Below the pieces are notes generated by a model. The model was not told the origin of the DNA. It ran no database searches and worked only from the letters and a program-made list of their open reading frames with translations. Below, piece after piece: positions 18,654-29,200 of a DNA stretch of 64,000 nt; position 1 is the first letter of the stretch; the number at the start of each line of letters is the position of its first letter. Position numbers and translations under genes: made by a program. Source of the DNA: Silanimonas sp. (GTDB lineage Bacteria > Pseudomonadota > Gammaproteobacteria > Xanthomonadales > Xanthomonadaceae); the NCBI GenBank assembly GCA_026005095.1, contig BPKK01000007.1, positions 60,837 to 124,836 on the forward strand, written 5' to 3'.

Positions 18654-20189
18654 ATGGCCGTGCCGCCCAAGCCCGTTCTGCTGCTGATCCTCGATGGCTG
18701 GGGCCATCGCGAGGATCCGGAAGACAATGCCATCGCTCTTGCCGAGCTGCCGCACTGGCGGCGCCTGCTGGCCGACTGCCCGCATACCCTCGTCCACACC
18801 GAGGGCCGCCATGTCGGCCTGCCGGACGGGCAGATGGGCAATTCCGAGGTCGGGCACATGAACATCGGCGCCGGCCGCATCGTCTACCAGGACTTGACGC
18901 GGGTGGATGCTGCCATCGAGGACGGCAGCTTCTTCACCAACGCCGAGCTCTTGGCCGCTTGCCATGCCGCCCGCGAGGCCGGCGGCACCCTGCACCTGAT
19001 GGGCCTGCTCTCGCCGGGCGGCGTGCATTCGCACGAGGCGCACCTGTTCGCCCTAATCGAACTGGCAAGGCGCGAGGGCTTGCCGCGGGTGGCGGTGCAT
19101 GCCTTCCTCGACGGCCGCGACATGCCGCCGAAGTCGGCCGAGTCCTCGCTGCGGGCCTTGGCGGATGCCTGCGCCAGGGCGGGCAATGCCCGGCTCGCCA
19201 GCGTCTGTGGCCGCTACTACGCGATGGACCGCGATCAGCGTTGGGAGCGGATCGAGGCCGCCTACCGCGCCATCACCGATGCCCATGCCCCGTTCGCGGC
19301 GCCCGACGGCCTCGCGGCCCTCGAGGCGGCCTACGCCCGTGGCGAGAGCGACGAGTTCGTGAAGCCCACGGTCATCGAGGGCGCCCAGCCGATGCGCGAC
19401 GGCGATGCCGTGGTGTTCTTCAATTTCCGCGCCGACCGCGCCCGCCAGCTCACCACCGCCTTCACCGTGCCCGGCTTCGAGGGTTTCGTCCGCCCGCGGC
19501 CGATCGCGCTTTCGCGCTTCGTTGGCATGGCCGAGTACGCCGCCGGCCTGCCGGCCGGGGTGGCCTTCCCGCCCGAGGACCTGCGCGACACCCTGGGGGA
19601 GGTGGTGTCTGCCGCGGGGCTTACCCAGCTGCGCATCGCCGAGACCGAGAAGTACGCCCACGTCACCTTCTTCTTCAGCGGCGGGCGCGAGCAGGAATAC
19701 CCTGGCGAGACGCGCATCCTGGTGCCTTCGCCGAAGGTGGCCACCTACGACTTGAAGCCGGAGATGAGCTGCCCTGAGGTGACCGACCGCCTCGTCGAGG
19801 CGATCCGGCATGGCGGCTATGCCTTCATCGCCTGCAACATCGCCAACCCGGACATGGTGGGCCATACCGGCGACCTCGTTGCCGCGATCAAAGCGGCCGA
19901 GGCGGTGGATGCGGCCTTGGGCCGGCTGCGCGAGGTGATCGAGTCCGTGGGCGGGGCCATGCTGGTCACTGCCGACCATGGCAACCTCGAGCTCATGCGC
20001 GACCCGGAGACCGGCCAGCCGCACACCGCGCATACCGTGGGTCCGGTGCCTTTCGTCTACCTTGGCGGCCCCGAGCGGCGCCTGCGCGAAGGCGGCGCCC
20101 TGCGCGACATCGCGCCCACCGTGCTCGAACTGCTCGGCCTGCCCAAGCCGGCGGCGATGAGCGGCCAGAGCCTGCTGCTGCCCGCCTGA
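18654..20189 (+). CDS. gpmI: 2,3-bisphosphoglycerate-independent phosphoglycerate mutase
   Basis: Manganese-dependent alkaline-phosphatase-superfamily enzyme of 511 residues that interconverts 3- and 2-phosphoglycerate. LLLILDGWGHRE opens the metal site, and the phosphorylated nucleophile is Ser64 in QMGNSEVGHMNIGAGR. HAFLDGRDMPP, NFRADRARQLT and the C-terminal VTADHGNLELM plus PHTAHTVGPVPF supply the rest of the two-metal site. It lies in the lower shared part of glycolysis, downstream of the Entner-Doudoroff genes in this window. It overlaps envC by one base. Confidence 0.96.
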   Translation: MAVPPKPVLLLILDGWGHREDPEDNAIALAELPHWRRLLADCPHTLVHTEGRHVGLPDGQMGNSEVGHMNIGAGRIVYQDLTRVDAAIEDGSFFTNAELLAACHAAREAGGTLHLMGLLSPGGVHSHEAHLFALIELARREGLPRVAVHAFLDGRDMPPKSAESSLRALADACARAGNARLASVCGRYYAMDRDQRWERIEAAYRAITDAHAPFAAPDGLAALEAAYARGESDEFVKPTVIEGAQPMRDGDAVVFFNFRADRARQLTTAFTVPGFEGFVRPRPIALSRFVGMAEYAAGLPAGVAFPPEDLRDTLGEVVSAAGLTQLRIAETEKYAHVTFFFSGGREQEYPGETRILVPSPKVATYDLKPEMSCPEVTDRLVEAIRHGGYAFIACNIANPDMVGHTGDLVAAIKAAEAVDAALGRLREVIESVGGAMLVTADHGNLELMRDPETGQPHTAHTVGPVPFVYLGGPERRLREGGALRDIAPTVLELLGLPKPAAMSGQSLLLPA

Positions 20190-21361
20190 TGGCGGTGCCG
20201 TTGCGGCCGGCGGCGGTACTGGCCCTGCTGGCGGCGCTGCTTGCCGCCCCGGCCTTCACCCAACCGGCCGATCCGGCCCGCGCCGCCCGCGAAGCCGAAC
20301 TGGAACGCCAGCTCGCCGAGCTGAAGCGTCGGGTCGTGGCCTTGGCTGCCGAGCAGCGCCGTGCCGAGGCCGAGCGTAGCGAGGCCCTGGCCGCTCTGCG
20401 CGAGGCCGACACCGCCGTGGCCCGCGCCGATGCCGCGCTCACCGCGGCCGAGGCCGAGCAGCGGACCCGGGAGGCCGAGCTGGCGGCGAAGGAAGCCGAG
20501 CAGGCCGCCGTGGCCGCGTCGCTGGCCACCCAGCGCGAGGCGCTGGCCCGCCTGGTGCGGGCGGCCTATGCCGCCGGCCGGCACGAGCAGCTCAAGCTGC
20601 TGCTGGCCCAGGACCAGGTGGGGGCGATGGTGCGCGCGCTGGCCTACCACCGCTACGTGCAGGCCGACCGCGAGCGCCGGGTGCGCGCCCTGCTCGCCGA
20701 GATGGAGGCCCTGGCCCTGCTGGCGGCCGAGGTGCGCGGGCGCCGCGCCGAGGCCGCGGCCGCCGCCGCCGCTGCTGCCGAGGCCAGCCGGGCCCTCGCC
20801 GCCGAGCGTGATGCCCGGCGCGCCACCCTGGCCGGGCTCGAGGCCCGGTTCCGCGATGGCGAGGCACGGCTGGCCGCCCTGGGGCGCGACCAGCGCGCCG
20901 TCGAGGCCCTGCTCGCCGAACTGCGCGATGCCCTGTCCGACATCCCCAGGCAGCTCGGCGACGACCGTCCCTTCGTCACCCGCCGCGGGCAGTTGCCGCT
21001 GCCGGTGGCCGGCGCCCGCGTGCTCCAGCGCTTCGGCAGCCCGCAGCCCGGTGGCCAGGCCAGCGAGGGCCTGCGCTTTTCCGTGCCGCGCGGCAGCCCG
21101 GTGCGTGCCGTGGCTCCGGGCCGGGTGGCCTATGCCGACTGGCTGCGCGGCTACGGCCTGCTGCTGATCCTCGACCACGGCGGCGGCTGGATGAGCCTAT
21201 ATGCCAACAACGACGCCCTGGTGCGCGGAGTGGGCGACTGGGTGCAGCAGGGCGAGGTGCTGGCCCGCGCCGGCAGCTCGGGCGGGCAGGGCGAGCCCTC
21301 GCTCTACTTCGAGCTGCGCCGCGACGGCAGGCCCGTCGATCCGCGCGGCTGGTGGCGCTGA
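20189..21361 (+). CDS. envC: EnvC-like murein hydrolase activator (degenerate LytM domain)
   Basis: 390-residue periplasmic protein. A signal peptide (residues 1-25) precedes a very Ala/Glu/Arg-rich coiled coil (about 28-260) and a C-terminal LytM/M23 domain (about 275-390). The zinc ligands of active M23 enzymes are missing: the HxxxD position reads EGLRF and the HxH position reads LYFELR. That is how EnvC and NlpD act as activators of cell-division amidases rather than as peptidases. The gpmI-envC-ctp order is common in gammaproteobacteria and supports the call. Confidence 0.9.
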   Translation: MAVPLRPAAVLALLAALLAAPAFTQPADPARAAREAELERQLAELKRRVVALAAEQRRAEAERSEALAALREADTAVARADAALTAAEAEQRTREAELAAKEAEQAAVAASLATQREALARLVRAAYAAGRHEQLKLLLAQDQVGAMVRALAYHRYVQADRERRVRALLAEMEALALLAAEVRGRRAEAAAAAAAAAEASRALAAERDARRATLAGLEARFRDGEARLAALGRDQRAVEALLAELRDALSDIPRQLGDDRPFVTRRGQLPLPVAGARVLQRFGSPQPGGQASEGLRFSVPRGSPVRAVAPGRVAYADWLRGYGLLLILDHGGGWMSLYANNDALVRGVGDWVQQGEVLARAGSSGGQGEPSLYFELRRDGRPVDPRGWWR

Positions 21362-21414
21362 ACGGCAGCCCCTGCGGCGAGACGCGGCCTGCACACCGCG
21401 GCCCGGGACGGCGG

Positions 21415-21420
21415 GATAAT
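21415..21420 (+). promoter_or_regulatory. Candidate -10 box for the C-terminal processing protease
   Basis: GATAAT lies 22 bases before the ATG at 21443 and overlaps an earlier in-frame ATG at 21419. If it is the promoter, the earlier ATG cannot be the start. Confidence 0.35.
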
Positions 21421-21442
21421 GGCCCGCCCACCCGGGCCCGCC

Positions 21443-22756
21443 ATGCGCCTCTCCCCCCTCGCCCACCTCCCGCCCCTGATCGCCGCCGCCGGCCTCGCGG
21501 CGGCCCTGCCCGTGGCCGCCACGCCGCCGGTCGATCCCGAGCCGCCGCTCGCCGTGCCGGCCTCGCCGGCCGTGCCGCTGGAGGAGATCCGTCGCTTCGT
21601 CGAGGTGTTCCGCACCATCCAGCAGGGCTATGTCGATCCGATCGACGATGCCCGCCTGATGCGCTCGGCGATCCGCGCCCTGCTCGCCGACCTCGACCCG
21701 CACAGCGCCTACCTGCCCGCCACCAGCGCCGGTGCCCTGCGCGAGGAGATCGAAGGCGTGTACGACGGCATCGGCGTCGAGGTGGACGTGCGGCCCGACC
21801 GTAGCCTGCGCGTGGTGGGGGCCATCGAGGGCGGCCCGGCGCATCAGGCCGGCCTGCGCACCGGCGATGTCATCGTGGCCATCGACGGCCGCCCGGTGGG
21901 CAGCCGCCGCGACGAGGCGCCGGCCCAGGCCTTGCGCGGCACCGCTGGCACCAGCGTGCGCCTCTCGGTGCTGCGCCCCGGCGAGGCCCAGCCGCGCGAC
22001 TACACACTGATACGGCGGCGCATCGCCGCCGGCAGCGTGGATGCCCGCCTGCTCGAACCCGGCTACGGCTACCTGCGCATCCGCTACTTCGAGGGCGACA
22101 CCGCCGACGAGACGCGCCGCGCCATCGAGCGCCTGGCGCGCGAGGCCGGCGGCCCGCTCGCCGGCCTCGTGCTCGATCTGCGCAACAACCCCGGCGGCCT
22201 GCTCACCACCGCCGTGGCCACCGCCGATCTCTTCCTCGAGGAAGGCCCCATCGTCAGCACCCGCGGCCGTACTCCGGTGGCGAACACCCTCTACCGCGCC
22301 ACCCCCGGCGACCTGCTCGGCGGTGCCCCGATGGCGGTACTGCTCGACGTGGGCACAGCGAGCTCGGCGGAAGTGGTGGCCGGCGCCCTGCGCGACCAGC
22401 GCCGCGCCCTGCTGCTCGGCGCCCGCAGCTTCGGCAAGGGCTCGGTGCAGACCGTGGTCGACCTCGGCAATGGCGATGCGGTGAAGCTCACCACCGCCCG
22501 TTACTTCACCCCCGCCGGCCGCTCCATCCAGGCCGTGGGCATCGCCCCCGACGTGCGCCTGCCCGGCACCCCGGTGCGTGGCCTGCGCGAGCAGGACCTG
22601 CCGAGCCATCTGCAGGGCGAGGGCGAGGTGGCCGACGGCTATGCCACCGGCACCATCATCGAGGGCGAGTCGGCGGTGGCCGAGGCCTTGCGCCGGGTGA
22701 AGCAGGCCGCCGCCAGCCGGCAAGTCAGCGCCCGGCGCCCCGGCGGCGCGGGCTGA
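21443..22756 (+). CDS. ctpA: S41-family C-terminal processing protease
   Basis: Periplasmic serine peptidase of 437 residues. A signal peptide (MRLSPLAHLPPLIAAAGLAA) is followed by an N-terminal helical part with DLDPHSAYL, a PDZ domain at about 105-185 (GIGVEV, GLRTGDVIVAIDG) and the catalytic domain. The Ser-Lys dyad is visible: Ser307 in GTASSAEVVAGAL and Lys332, 25 residues on, in ARSFGKGSVQT. These enzymes trim C-termini of envelope proteins and, with partner lipoproteins, degrade peptidoglycan hydrolases, which fits the envC neighbour. The second ATG was chosen because it starts a clean signal peptide and the first lies inside a -10-like hexamer. The symbol is by family and not by orthology. 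Confidence 0.92.
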   Translation: MRLSPLAHLPPLIAAAGLAAALPVAATPPVDPEPPLAVPASPAVPLEEIRRFVEVFRTIQQGYVDPIDDARLMRSAIRALLADLDPHSAYLPATSAGALREEIEGVYDGIGVEVDVRPDRSLRVVGAIEGGPAHQAGLRTGDVIVAIDGRPVGSRRDEAPAQALRGTAGTSVRLSVLRPGEAQPRDYTLIRRRIAAGSVDARLLEPGYGYLRIRYFEGDTADETRRAIERLAREAGGPLAGLVLDLRNNPGGLLTTAVATADLFLEEGPIVSTRGRTPVANTLYRATPGDLLGGAPMAVLLDVGTASSAEVVAGALRDQRRALLLGARSFGKGSVQTVVDLGNGDAVKLTTARYFTPAGRSIQAVGIAPDVRLPGTPVRGLREQDLPSHLQGEGEVADGYATGTIIEGESAVAEALRRVKQAAASRQVSARRPGGAG

Positions 22757-22778
22757 GGCGGCGTTCTCAACCTGCCGC

Positions 22779-23096
22779 CTAGCGCTTCGACGGCATCGGG
22801 AACGGGGTCACCACCTTCTCGCCGCTGCCAGCGTCGCGGATGGCCGAGCTGCCCTTCCGCTCCACCTCCTCGATGCGGACGATGCTCTGCATCGGCAGGA
22901 ACAGGCGCCTGGTCTGGCCGAACTCGTCCTTCAGCCGCTCCTCGGTGGGGTCGAGCACCAGGCCCTCGTTCACGTCGAACAGCAGCTCCGAGACCTCGGT
23001 GAAGCCCCAAAGGGCGCTGGACTGCACGTCGCGGGCGTAGAGCTCGTAGATGCGCCCGGCGTTGAGGAAGGTGATTTTGTAGATCGCTTTCGCCAT
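22779..23096 (-). CDS. DUF1820 family protein
   Basis: 105-residue cytoplasmic protein of the DUF1820 family: AKAIYKITFLNAGRIYELYAR at the start, SALWGFTEVSELLFD, and LFLPMQSIVRIEEVERKG near the end. Its function is unknown; the family is confined mostly to gammaproteobacteria. It converges with the ctp gene 22 bases away and lies 29 bases after the rhomboid gene on the same strand. Confidence 0.9.
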   Translation of the reverse strand: MAKAIYKITFLNAGRIYELYARDVQSSALWGFTEVSELLFDVNEGLVLDPTEERLKDEFGQTRRLFLPMQSIVRIEEVERKGSSAIRDAGSGEKVVTPFPMPSKR

Positions 23097-23125
23097 GGCT
23101 GGGAGTATAGGCCGCCCGGCGGCCC

Positions 23126-23808
23126 TCAGCCGTGCAGCCGCGAGCGCCGGGCCAGGCCCTCGCGCAGCAGCAGGGCGGCACGAGGAAACCGAAGGCGAAG
23201 CCGGAGAGGTGCGCCCACCAGGCCACGGCGCCGAAGCTGGGGCCGGCAAAGGTGAAGAGCAACTGCATCACCCCCCACAGGGTGATCAGCACCACTGCCG
23301 GCATGCGCACGAACTGCAGCCACAGCCCGAGCGGCAGCACCACGCCGAGCCGGGCGTTCGGGAACAGGGCGAGGTAGGCGCCGATCAGGGTGGAGACCGC
23401 GCCGGAGGCACCGATGATCACGCGGTCGGGGCGGTCGAGCGAGAGTGCGGCCACGAAGTTCGACACCGCGCCGCCCAGCACGAACAGCAGCAACAGGCGC
23501 CAGGGGCCGAGGGCGCGCTCGGCGGGCAGGCCGAACACCAGCAGGAAGAGCATGTTGCCGGCGAGGTGGGTCCCGTTGCCATGCAGGCCGAGGGTGGTGA
23601 CGAGACCGGCGGCACGCTCCGGCTGCAGCAGGGCATGCCAGTCGCCGACCTCGGCCGAGAGCGCCCCCCAGCGCACGATCAGGGCCTCGCGGGTAGCGGC
23701 ATCCGCCGTGGCGAGCCCGAGGAAGGCGCCGACGCAGAGCATCAGGATCAGCGGCGTGGCCCAGCGCCGCTGCCGTCGCCGCCGCCCCGGTGCATCCACG
23801 AGCAGCAT
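23126..23808 (-). CDS. Rhomboid-family intramembrane serine protease, frame slip
   Basis: About 227 residues with six predicted membrane segments. The family motifs are GNGTHLAGNMLFLLVFG (the HxxxN of the second segment), VIIGASGAVSTLIGAYLALFP with the catalytic Ser in GASG, and WWAHLSGFAFGFLV with the catalytic His in AHLSGF. The frame breaks just after FGFLV near 23172-23186: one base appears to be missing, after which AALLLREGLARRSRLHG finishes the last helix and ends at 23126. The ATG overlaps the gspB stop in an ATGA. These enzymes cleave membrane proteins within the bilayer; the substrate here is unknown. Confidence 0.85.
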
Positions 23809-24557
23809 CAGCGCGGCACCCAGAGCACGCGCCCGTTCCAGGCGAGGCGCAGGCCGTCGCGGCGGATCTCCAGCACCTGCAGGCCGCCCTCCAGGGACTC
23901 GCCTTCGCGTATCCGCACGCCGTCGAGGATGGCGAAGCGGCGTGCCGGGTCTTCGGCATAGACGTGCATGCTCAGGCGCAGCGGTGGCAGGGCGGCGCCG
24001 GCTGCCAGCGCGGCGGCGAGCGGCAGGTCACCCTCGGCGGGGCCGCGGGCCATGGCTTGCGGAGCCCTCGGTGGGCCCGGCAGCCGTGGGGCCGTCTGCG
24101 GCCGGCGACATGGGGGCTGCTGCGAGCGTGCCGAGCTTCGGCGGGCATCCCGGACGGGGCCGGCGCAGGGGGCGCGGCGGGCCGGACCGGGCGGGCTTCG
24201 GCCGGCGTGTGCGCGCGCGGGTGTTGGCAGGGCGACCGGAGCGGGCGGCAGGGGCGCGGGCCTGGCCGTACCGACGTGAAGCGAGCCGGCATCGACCATG
24301 GTGGCGGGGGGCGGCAGGGGGGGCGCGGCGGTGGGCATGCCTGGGGGGGGCGGGGCCGGGCCGTTGCGGAACCACCAGCCAGCCACGCCCGCGCCCACCA
24401 GGGCTGCGCCGAGGAGCGCTCCGCCCAGGGCCGGCAGCCAGGGGGGCGAGCCGCGGCGGCGCGGCGGCGGAGCTGGGTCGGCATCGAACAGGCCGGGGCG
24501 CTGGCCACGCCGGCGCTCGGCTTCGGATCGTCGCAGGGCCTCGAGGATCAGGGACAT
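23808..24557 (-). CDS. gspB: General secretion pathway protein GspB
   Basis: 249-residue inner-membrane protein. MSLILEALRRSEAERRRGQ is the typical GspB N-terminus in the cytoplasm, followed by one membrane segment at about residues 42-62 and a long Pro/Ala/Arg linker. The periplasmic C-terminal domain (about 190-249) reads LSMHVYAEDPARRFAILDG, RIREGESLEGGLQVLEI and RDGLRLAWNGRVLWVP, the GspB/PulB signature. With GspA it helps carry and insert the type II secretin ring into the outer membrane through peptidoglycan. It begins four bases after the gspA stop and overlaps the rhomboid start. Confidence 0.88.
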   Translation of the reverse strand: MSLILEALRRSEAERRRGQRPGLFDADPAPPPRRRGSPPWLPALGGALLGAALVGAGVAGWWFRNGPAPPPPGMPTAAPPLPPPATMVDAGSLHVGTARPAPLPPAPVALPTPARAHAGRSPPGPARRAPCAGPVRDARRSSARSQQPPCRRPQTAPRLPGPPRAPQAMARGPAEGDLPLAAALAAGAALPPLRLSMHVYAEDPARRFAILDGVRIREGESLEGGLQVLEIRRDGLRLAWNGRVLWVPR

Positions 24558-24561
24558 CGGC

Positions 24562-26173
24562 TCAATCCAGGGCACGCCGCAGGGCCGGCCCGTCCTCGCG
24601 CTCCGCGCCCAGGGCCCGCAGGGTGGCCGGGCCGGGCACCCCGTCCACCCGCAGGCCATGAGCCCGTTGCAGTTCACGGATGGCGGCCTGCAGGGCCGGG
24701 TCCAACTCGGCCGGCCCGACCGGAGTCGGCTGGCCTCGGGCGGCGGCCACGCGCGCCGCCAGCCAGTCGATGTCGGGCCCGGTATCGCCCGGCGTGGGGA
24801 TGCGCCACAGCAGGTCCGGTCCGCGCCAGGCCTGCAGGTGGCGACCGCGGAAATGGCGGGCGAAGTCGATGCGCGGCACATCCACCACCACATCGCCCAG
24901 CCAGAGCCGCACGCGCAGGGCATCGACGCCGAGCAGTACCGCCCAGACTGCGGCACTGCGGCCGCCGGGCCGGGGTTCCAGCGCAACCAGGGCCGGCCGC
25001 CGGCTGGCCACCAGGGCATCCAGGCTCGCCGTGCCTGACTGGCAGAACAGGCCCGGCGCCAGCACCGGCGGGCAGGCCAGCAGGCGGGCCGGCGTGGCCT
25101 CCTCGGCCCGGACGGCCCACAGCTTCATCAACTCGCCGGCGGCGTCTTCGGCGCCGGGGTCGAGCGTGGCCAGGCGCTCGACGAAGGCCGGGCCGGCCAG
25201 CAGGGGCGGGGGCAGGGCGGGGGCGAGCAGGGCTGGTCGCCAGGCTGGGCATGGGGGGCGTTGCCGGCTGTTTTGGCCGCAGGGCGAAGGCGAGGATGGC
25301 CAGCGCCAGCAGCGTGCCCACCACCACCGGCATCGAAGGTCGGGGCAGGCGCGAGAGCGGGCGGGCCAGCACCTCGCGGGCGGCAAGATCCACCAGCCGC
25401 TCGCCCACCGGCTGTTCGTCGCGGGCGTAGCCAGCGAGCAGGGCGCGTTCGGCGATCACGTTGATCAGCCGCGGCACCCCGCCGGAGTGCTGGTGCAGGC
25501 GCTTCACGGCGAGCCGGGTGAAGGGGAAGCGCGTGGCTCCTGCCACCGCCACGCGGTGGCGCAAATAGGCCTCGGTTTCTTCGGCATCCAGCGGCGTGAG
25601 GTGGTAGCGGGCGGTGATGCGCTGGGCGAGCTGGCGCAGCTCCGGGCGCTCGAGCAGGGCGCGCAGCTCCGGCTGGCCGAGCAGCACCATCTGCAGCAGC
25701 TTTTGCGTCGGCGTCTCGAGGTTGGTGAGCAGGCGCACCTGCTCCAGCGCCTCCCTCGAGAGGTTCTGCGCCTCGTCGATGATCACCACCACCCGCAGGC
25801 CCTGCGCGTAGGCGTCGATCAGGAAGGCGTTGAGGCGGTCGTACAGGCCCTTCAGGCTGCCACGCACGCCGGTGAGGTCGAGCCGCAGTTCCTCGGCGAT
25901 GGTCTCGAGCAGCTCCACCGGCGAGAGCAGGGGATTCAGCACCAGGGCCACGCGCACCGTCTCCGGCAGCTGTTCTAGCAGCAGGCGGCAGAGCGTGGTC
26001 TTGCCCGTGCCCACCTCGCCGGTGAGTTGCACGAAGCCGCCGCCGCCGCCCTGGGTGATGCCGTAATGCAGGTGCGCCAGGGCGTCGCGGTGGCGCTCGC
26101 CGAGGAAGACGAAGCGCGGGTCCGGCGTGATCGAGAACGGCGGTTCGGAAAAGCCGTAGTACTCGAGGAGCAT
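24562..26173 (-). CDS. gspA: GspA/ExeA-type AAA+ ATPase of type II secretion, frame slip
   Basis: About 536 residues when repaired. MLLEYYGFSEPPFSITPDPRF starts the ExeA ATPase domain, with Walker A GEVGTGKTT near residue 52 and Walker B VVVIIDEAQNL near 133. One membrane helix lies at about 297-315 (VVVGTLLALAILAFAL). The periplasmic part has a transglutaminase/C39-like region and ends in a peptidoglycan-binding domain (LQAAIRELQRAHGLRVDGVPG). The frame changes inside a Pro/Ala/Gly linker between 25195 and 25260, near a run of six G; one extra base explains it. ExeA uses ATP to place the secretin in the cell wall. The other gsp genes are not in this window. Confidence 0.87.
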
Positions 26174-26280
26174 GGCGGCGCGCGGTACGGGAAGTCCTCA
26201 GGGTGCCACAGTCGTAGCGCGCTGAGGTCCTGCGGGGCAGCGGCCCGGCCGCGGCCGGCCTGCCGCCCCGTTCCCGGTAA

Positions 26281-29200
26281 TCATTCCGCCAGCGTCAGCA
26301 GGCTGGCATTGCCGCCGGCGGCGGTGGTGTTGATGGTGAGGGTGCGCTCGGTGGCGAAGCGGGCGAGGTAGTGCGGGCCGCCGGCCTTCGGGCCGGTGCC
26401 GGAGAGGCCCTCGCCGCCGAAGGGCTGCACGCCCACCACGGCGCCGATCTGGTTGCGGTTGACGTAGCAGTTGCCGACGCGCACGTGCCGGGCGATGTGC
26501 TCCACCGTGGCGTCGATGCGGGAATGGATGCCGAGTGTGAGGCCGAAGCCGGTGCCGTTGATGTCGGCGATCACCTGGTCCAGCTGATCGGCCTTCCAGC
26601 GCACCACGTGCAGGATCGGGCCGAACACCTCGCGCTCGAGCTGCCGGATCGAGGCGATCTCGTAGGCGCGGGGCGCCACGAAGCAGCCATGGGCGCAGGC
26701 CTCGGGCAGGGCCACCTGGCAGATCAGCCGGGCCTCCTTGTCCATGCGCGCGGCATGTGCCTCGAGGCCGCGCTTGGCCTCCTCGTCGATCACCGGGCCG
26801 ACGTCGGTGCTGGGCAGGCCAGGATCGCCCACCACCAGCTCCTCCATCGCCCCGGCCAGCATCTGCACCACCTTGTCGGCGATGTCGTCCTGGACGAACA
26901 GCACCCGCGCCGCCGAGCAGCGCTGGCCGGCGGAATCGAAGGCCGAGGCGATGGCGTCCTTCACCACCTGCTCGGGCAACGAGGAGGAATCGGCGATCAG
27001 CGCGTTCTGGCCGCCGGTCTCGGCGATCAGGGCGGCGATCGGCGCATTGCGCGCGGCCAGGGTGCGGTTGATGGCCCAGGCGGTCTCGTTCGAGCCGGTG
27101 AAGGCCACGCCAGCCACGCGTGGGTCGCGGGTCAGGCCGGCGCCCACGGTGGCACCGTCGCCGGGCAGGAACTGCAATACATCCTCGGGGATACCGGCCT
27201 CGTGCAGCAGCCGGGTCGCGGCGAAGGCCACCAGCGTGGTCTGCTCGGCGGGCTTGGCGATCACGGCATTGCCGGCGGCGAGCGCGGCGGCCACCTGGCC
27301 AAGGTAGATGGCGAGCGGGAAGTTCCACGGGCTGATGCAGACGAATACGCCGCGGCCGTGCAGGCTGAGCTGGTTCGACTCGCCGGTGGGGCCGGGCAGC
27401 TTCACCGGGGCAGCGAAGAGCTGGCGCGCCTGCAGGGCGTAATAGCGAAGGAAGTCCACTGCCTCGCGCACTTCGGCCACCGAAGCCGCAAGGCTCTTGC
27501 CAGCCTCCTTCACGCACATTGCCATGAACTCGGGCGTGCGCGCTTCGAGCAGGTCGGCCGCCTTCTCGAGGATGACGGCGCGGCTGGCGGCGGGCAGGGC
27601 ATCCCAGCCCGGCTGCGCCTTCACGGCATTGGCCAGAGCCTGCTGCACGTTCGCCTCGGAGGCGGCGTGGTACTCGCCCACCGCCTCGCGGCGGTCGGCC
27701 GGATTCGTCACCTTCACCGATCCGCCGAAGGCCACCGCGCCCGGCACCAGGGGATGCGCCGTCCACGGTTTCACGGCGGCGTTGATGGCGTCGGCGAGCT
27801 CGCGCAGCTGCGCGTCGTTGGCGAGATTGATGCCCATGGAATTGGTCCGGGGTTCGTTCTGCGAGCGGAAGAGGTCGCGGGGTTGCGGAATGCGGGGGTG
27901 GGGCGAGAGGGCGTTACGGCGCACCGTGGCCACCGGGTCGGCCACCAGCTCGGCGGCGGGCACGCGGGCATCGGTGATGCGGTTGACGAAGCTGGAGTTG
28001 GCGCCGTTTTCCAGCAGGCGGCGCACCAGGTAGGGCAGCAGGTCCTCGTGCGAGCCCACCGGGGCGTAGACGCGGCAGGGCACGCCGAGGCGGTCGGCGC
28101 CGATCACCTCGGCGTAGAGGTCTTCGCCCATGCCATGCAGGCGCTGGTATTCGTACTCGCGGCGCGTGCCGCCCTCGTTCGCCATGGCGTGGATGGCGGC
28201 GATGGTGTGGGCATTGTGGGTGGCGAACATCGGGTAGAGCGCGTCGGTCGCCGCGAACATCCGCCGCGCGCAGGCAAGATAGCTCACGTCGGTGTTCACC
28301 TTGCGGGTGAACACCGGATAGCCCGGGTGGCCCTCCACCTGCGCCTTCTTGATCTCGGAATCCCAGTAGGCGCCCTTGACGAGGCGCATCGGCATCCGGC
28401 GGCCCACCTGCCGCGCCAGCGCGGCCAGCTCGTCGATCACGAACGGCGCGCGCTTCTGGTAGGCCTGCACGGCCAGGCCGTAGCCCTCCCAGCCGTCGAG
28501 GCTGCGATCGGCGAAAGCGGCGCCGATCACGTCGAGCGAGAGTTCGAGCCGCTCGCTCTCCTCGGCATCGATGGTAAAGCCGATGCCCTGTGCCTTCGCG
28601 TGCTGGGCGAGCTCCAGCACCCGCGGCACCAGCTCGGCCATCACCCGCGCACGCTTGCCCACCTCGTAGCGCGGGTGCAGGGCCGAGAGTTTCACCGAGA
28701 TGCTGGGGGCGGCGAACACGCTGGAGCGCGCCGCCGGCGGCCTTCAGCGAGGCGCCGATGGCGCCGATGGCGTCCTTGTAGGCCTGGAAGTAGCGGGCCG
28801 CGTCGCGGCGGGTGAGCGCGCCTTCGCCCAGCATGTCGAAGCTGTAGCGGTAGCGGGCGTTCTCGCCCTTGCGGCTGCGCTCGAGCGCCTCGGAAATCGT
28901 GCGCCCCATCACGAACTGGTGCCCCATGATCTTCATCGCCTGGCGCACCGCCAGCCGCACCACCGGCTCGCCGGTGCGGGCAACGAGGCGCCTGAAGGCG
29001 CCGGCTACGTCGCGGCGGGTGTCCTCGGCCAGGGTGACGAGGCGGCCGGTGAGCATCAGCCCCCAGGTGGAGGCATTCACCAGCACCGAGGAAGAGCCGC
29101 CGAGGTGCTTTTCCCAGGCTGCGTCGCCGAGCTTGTCGCGGATCAGCTTGTCGGCGGTGTGCGGGTCGGGGATGCGCAGCAGGGCCTCGGCCACGCACAT

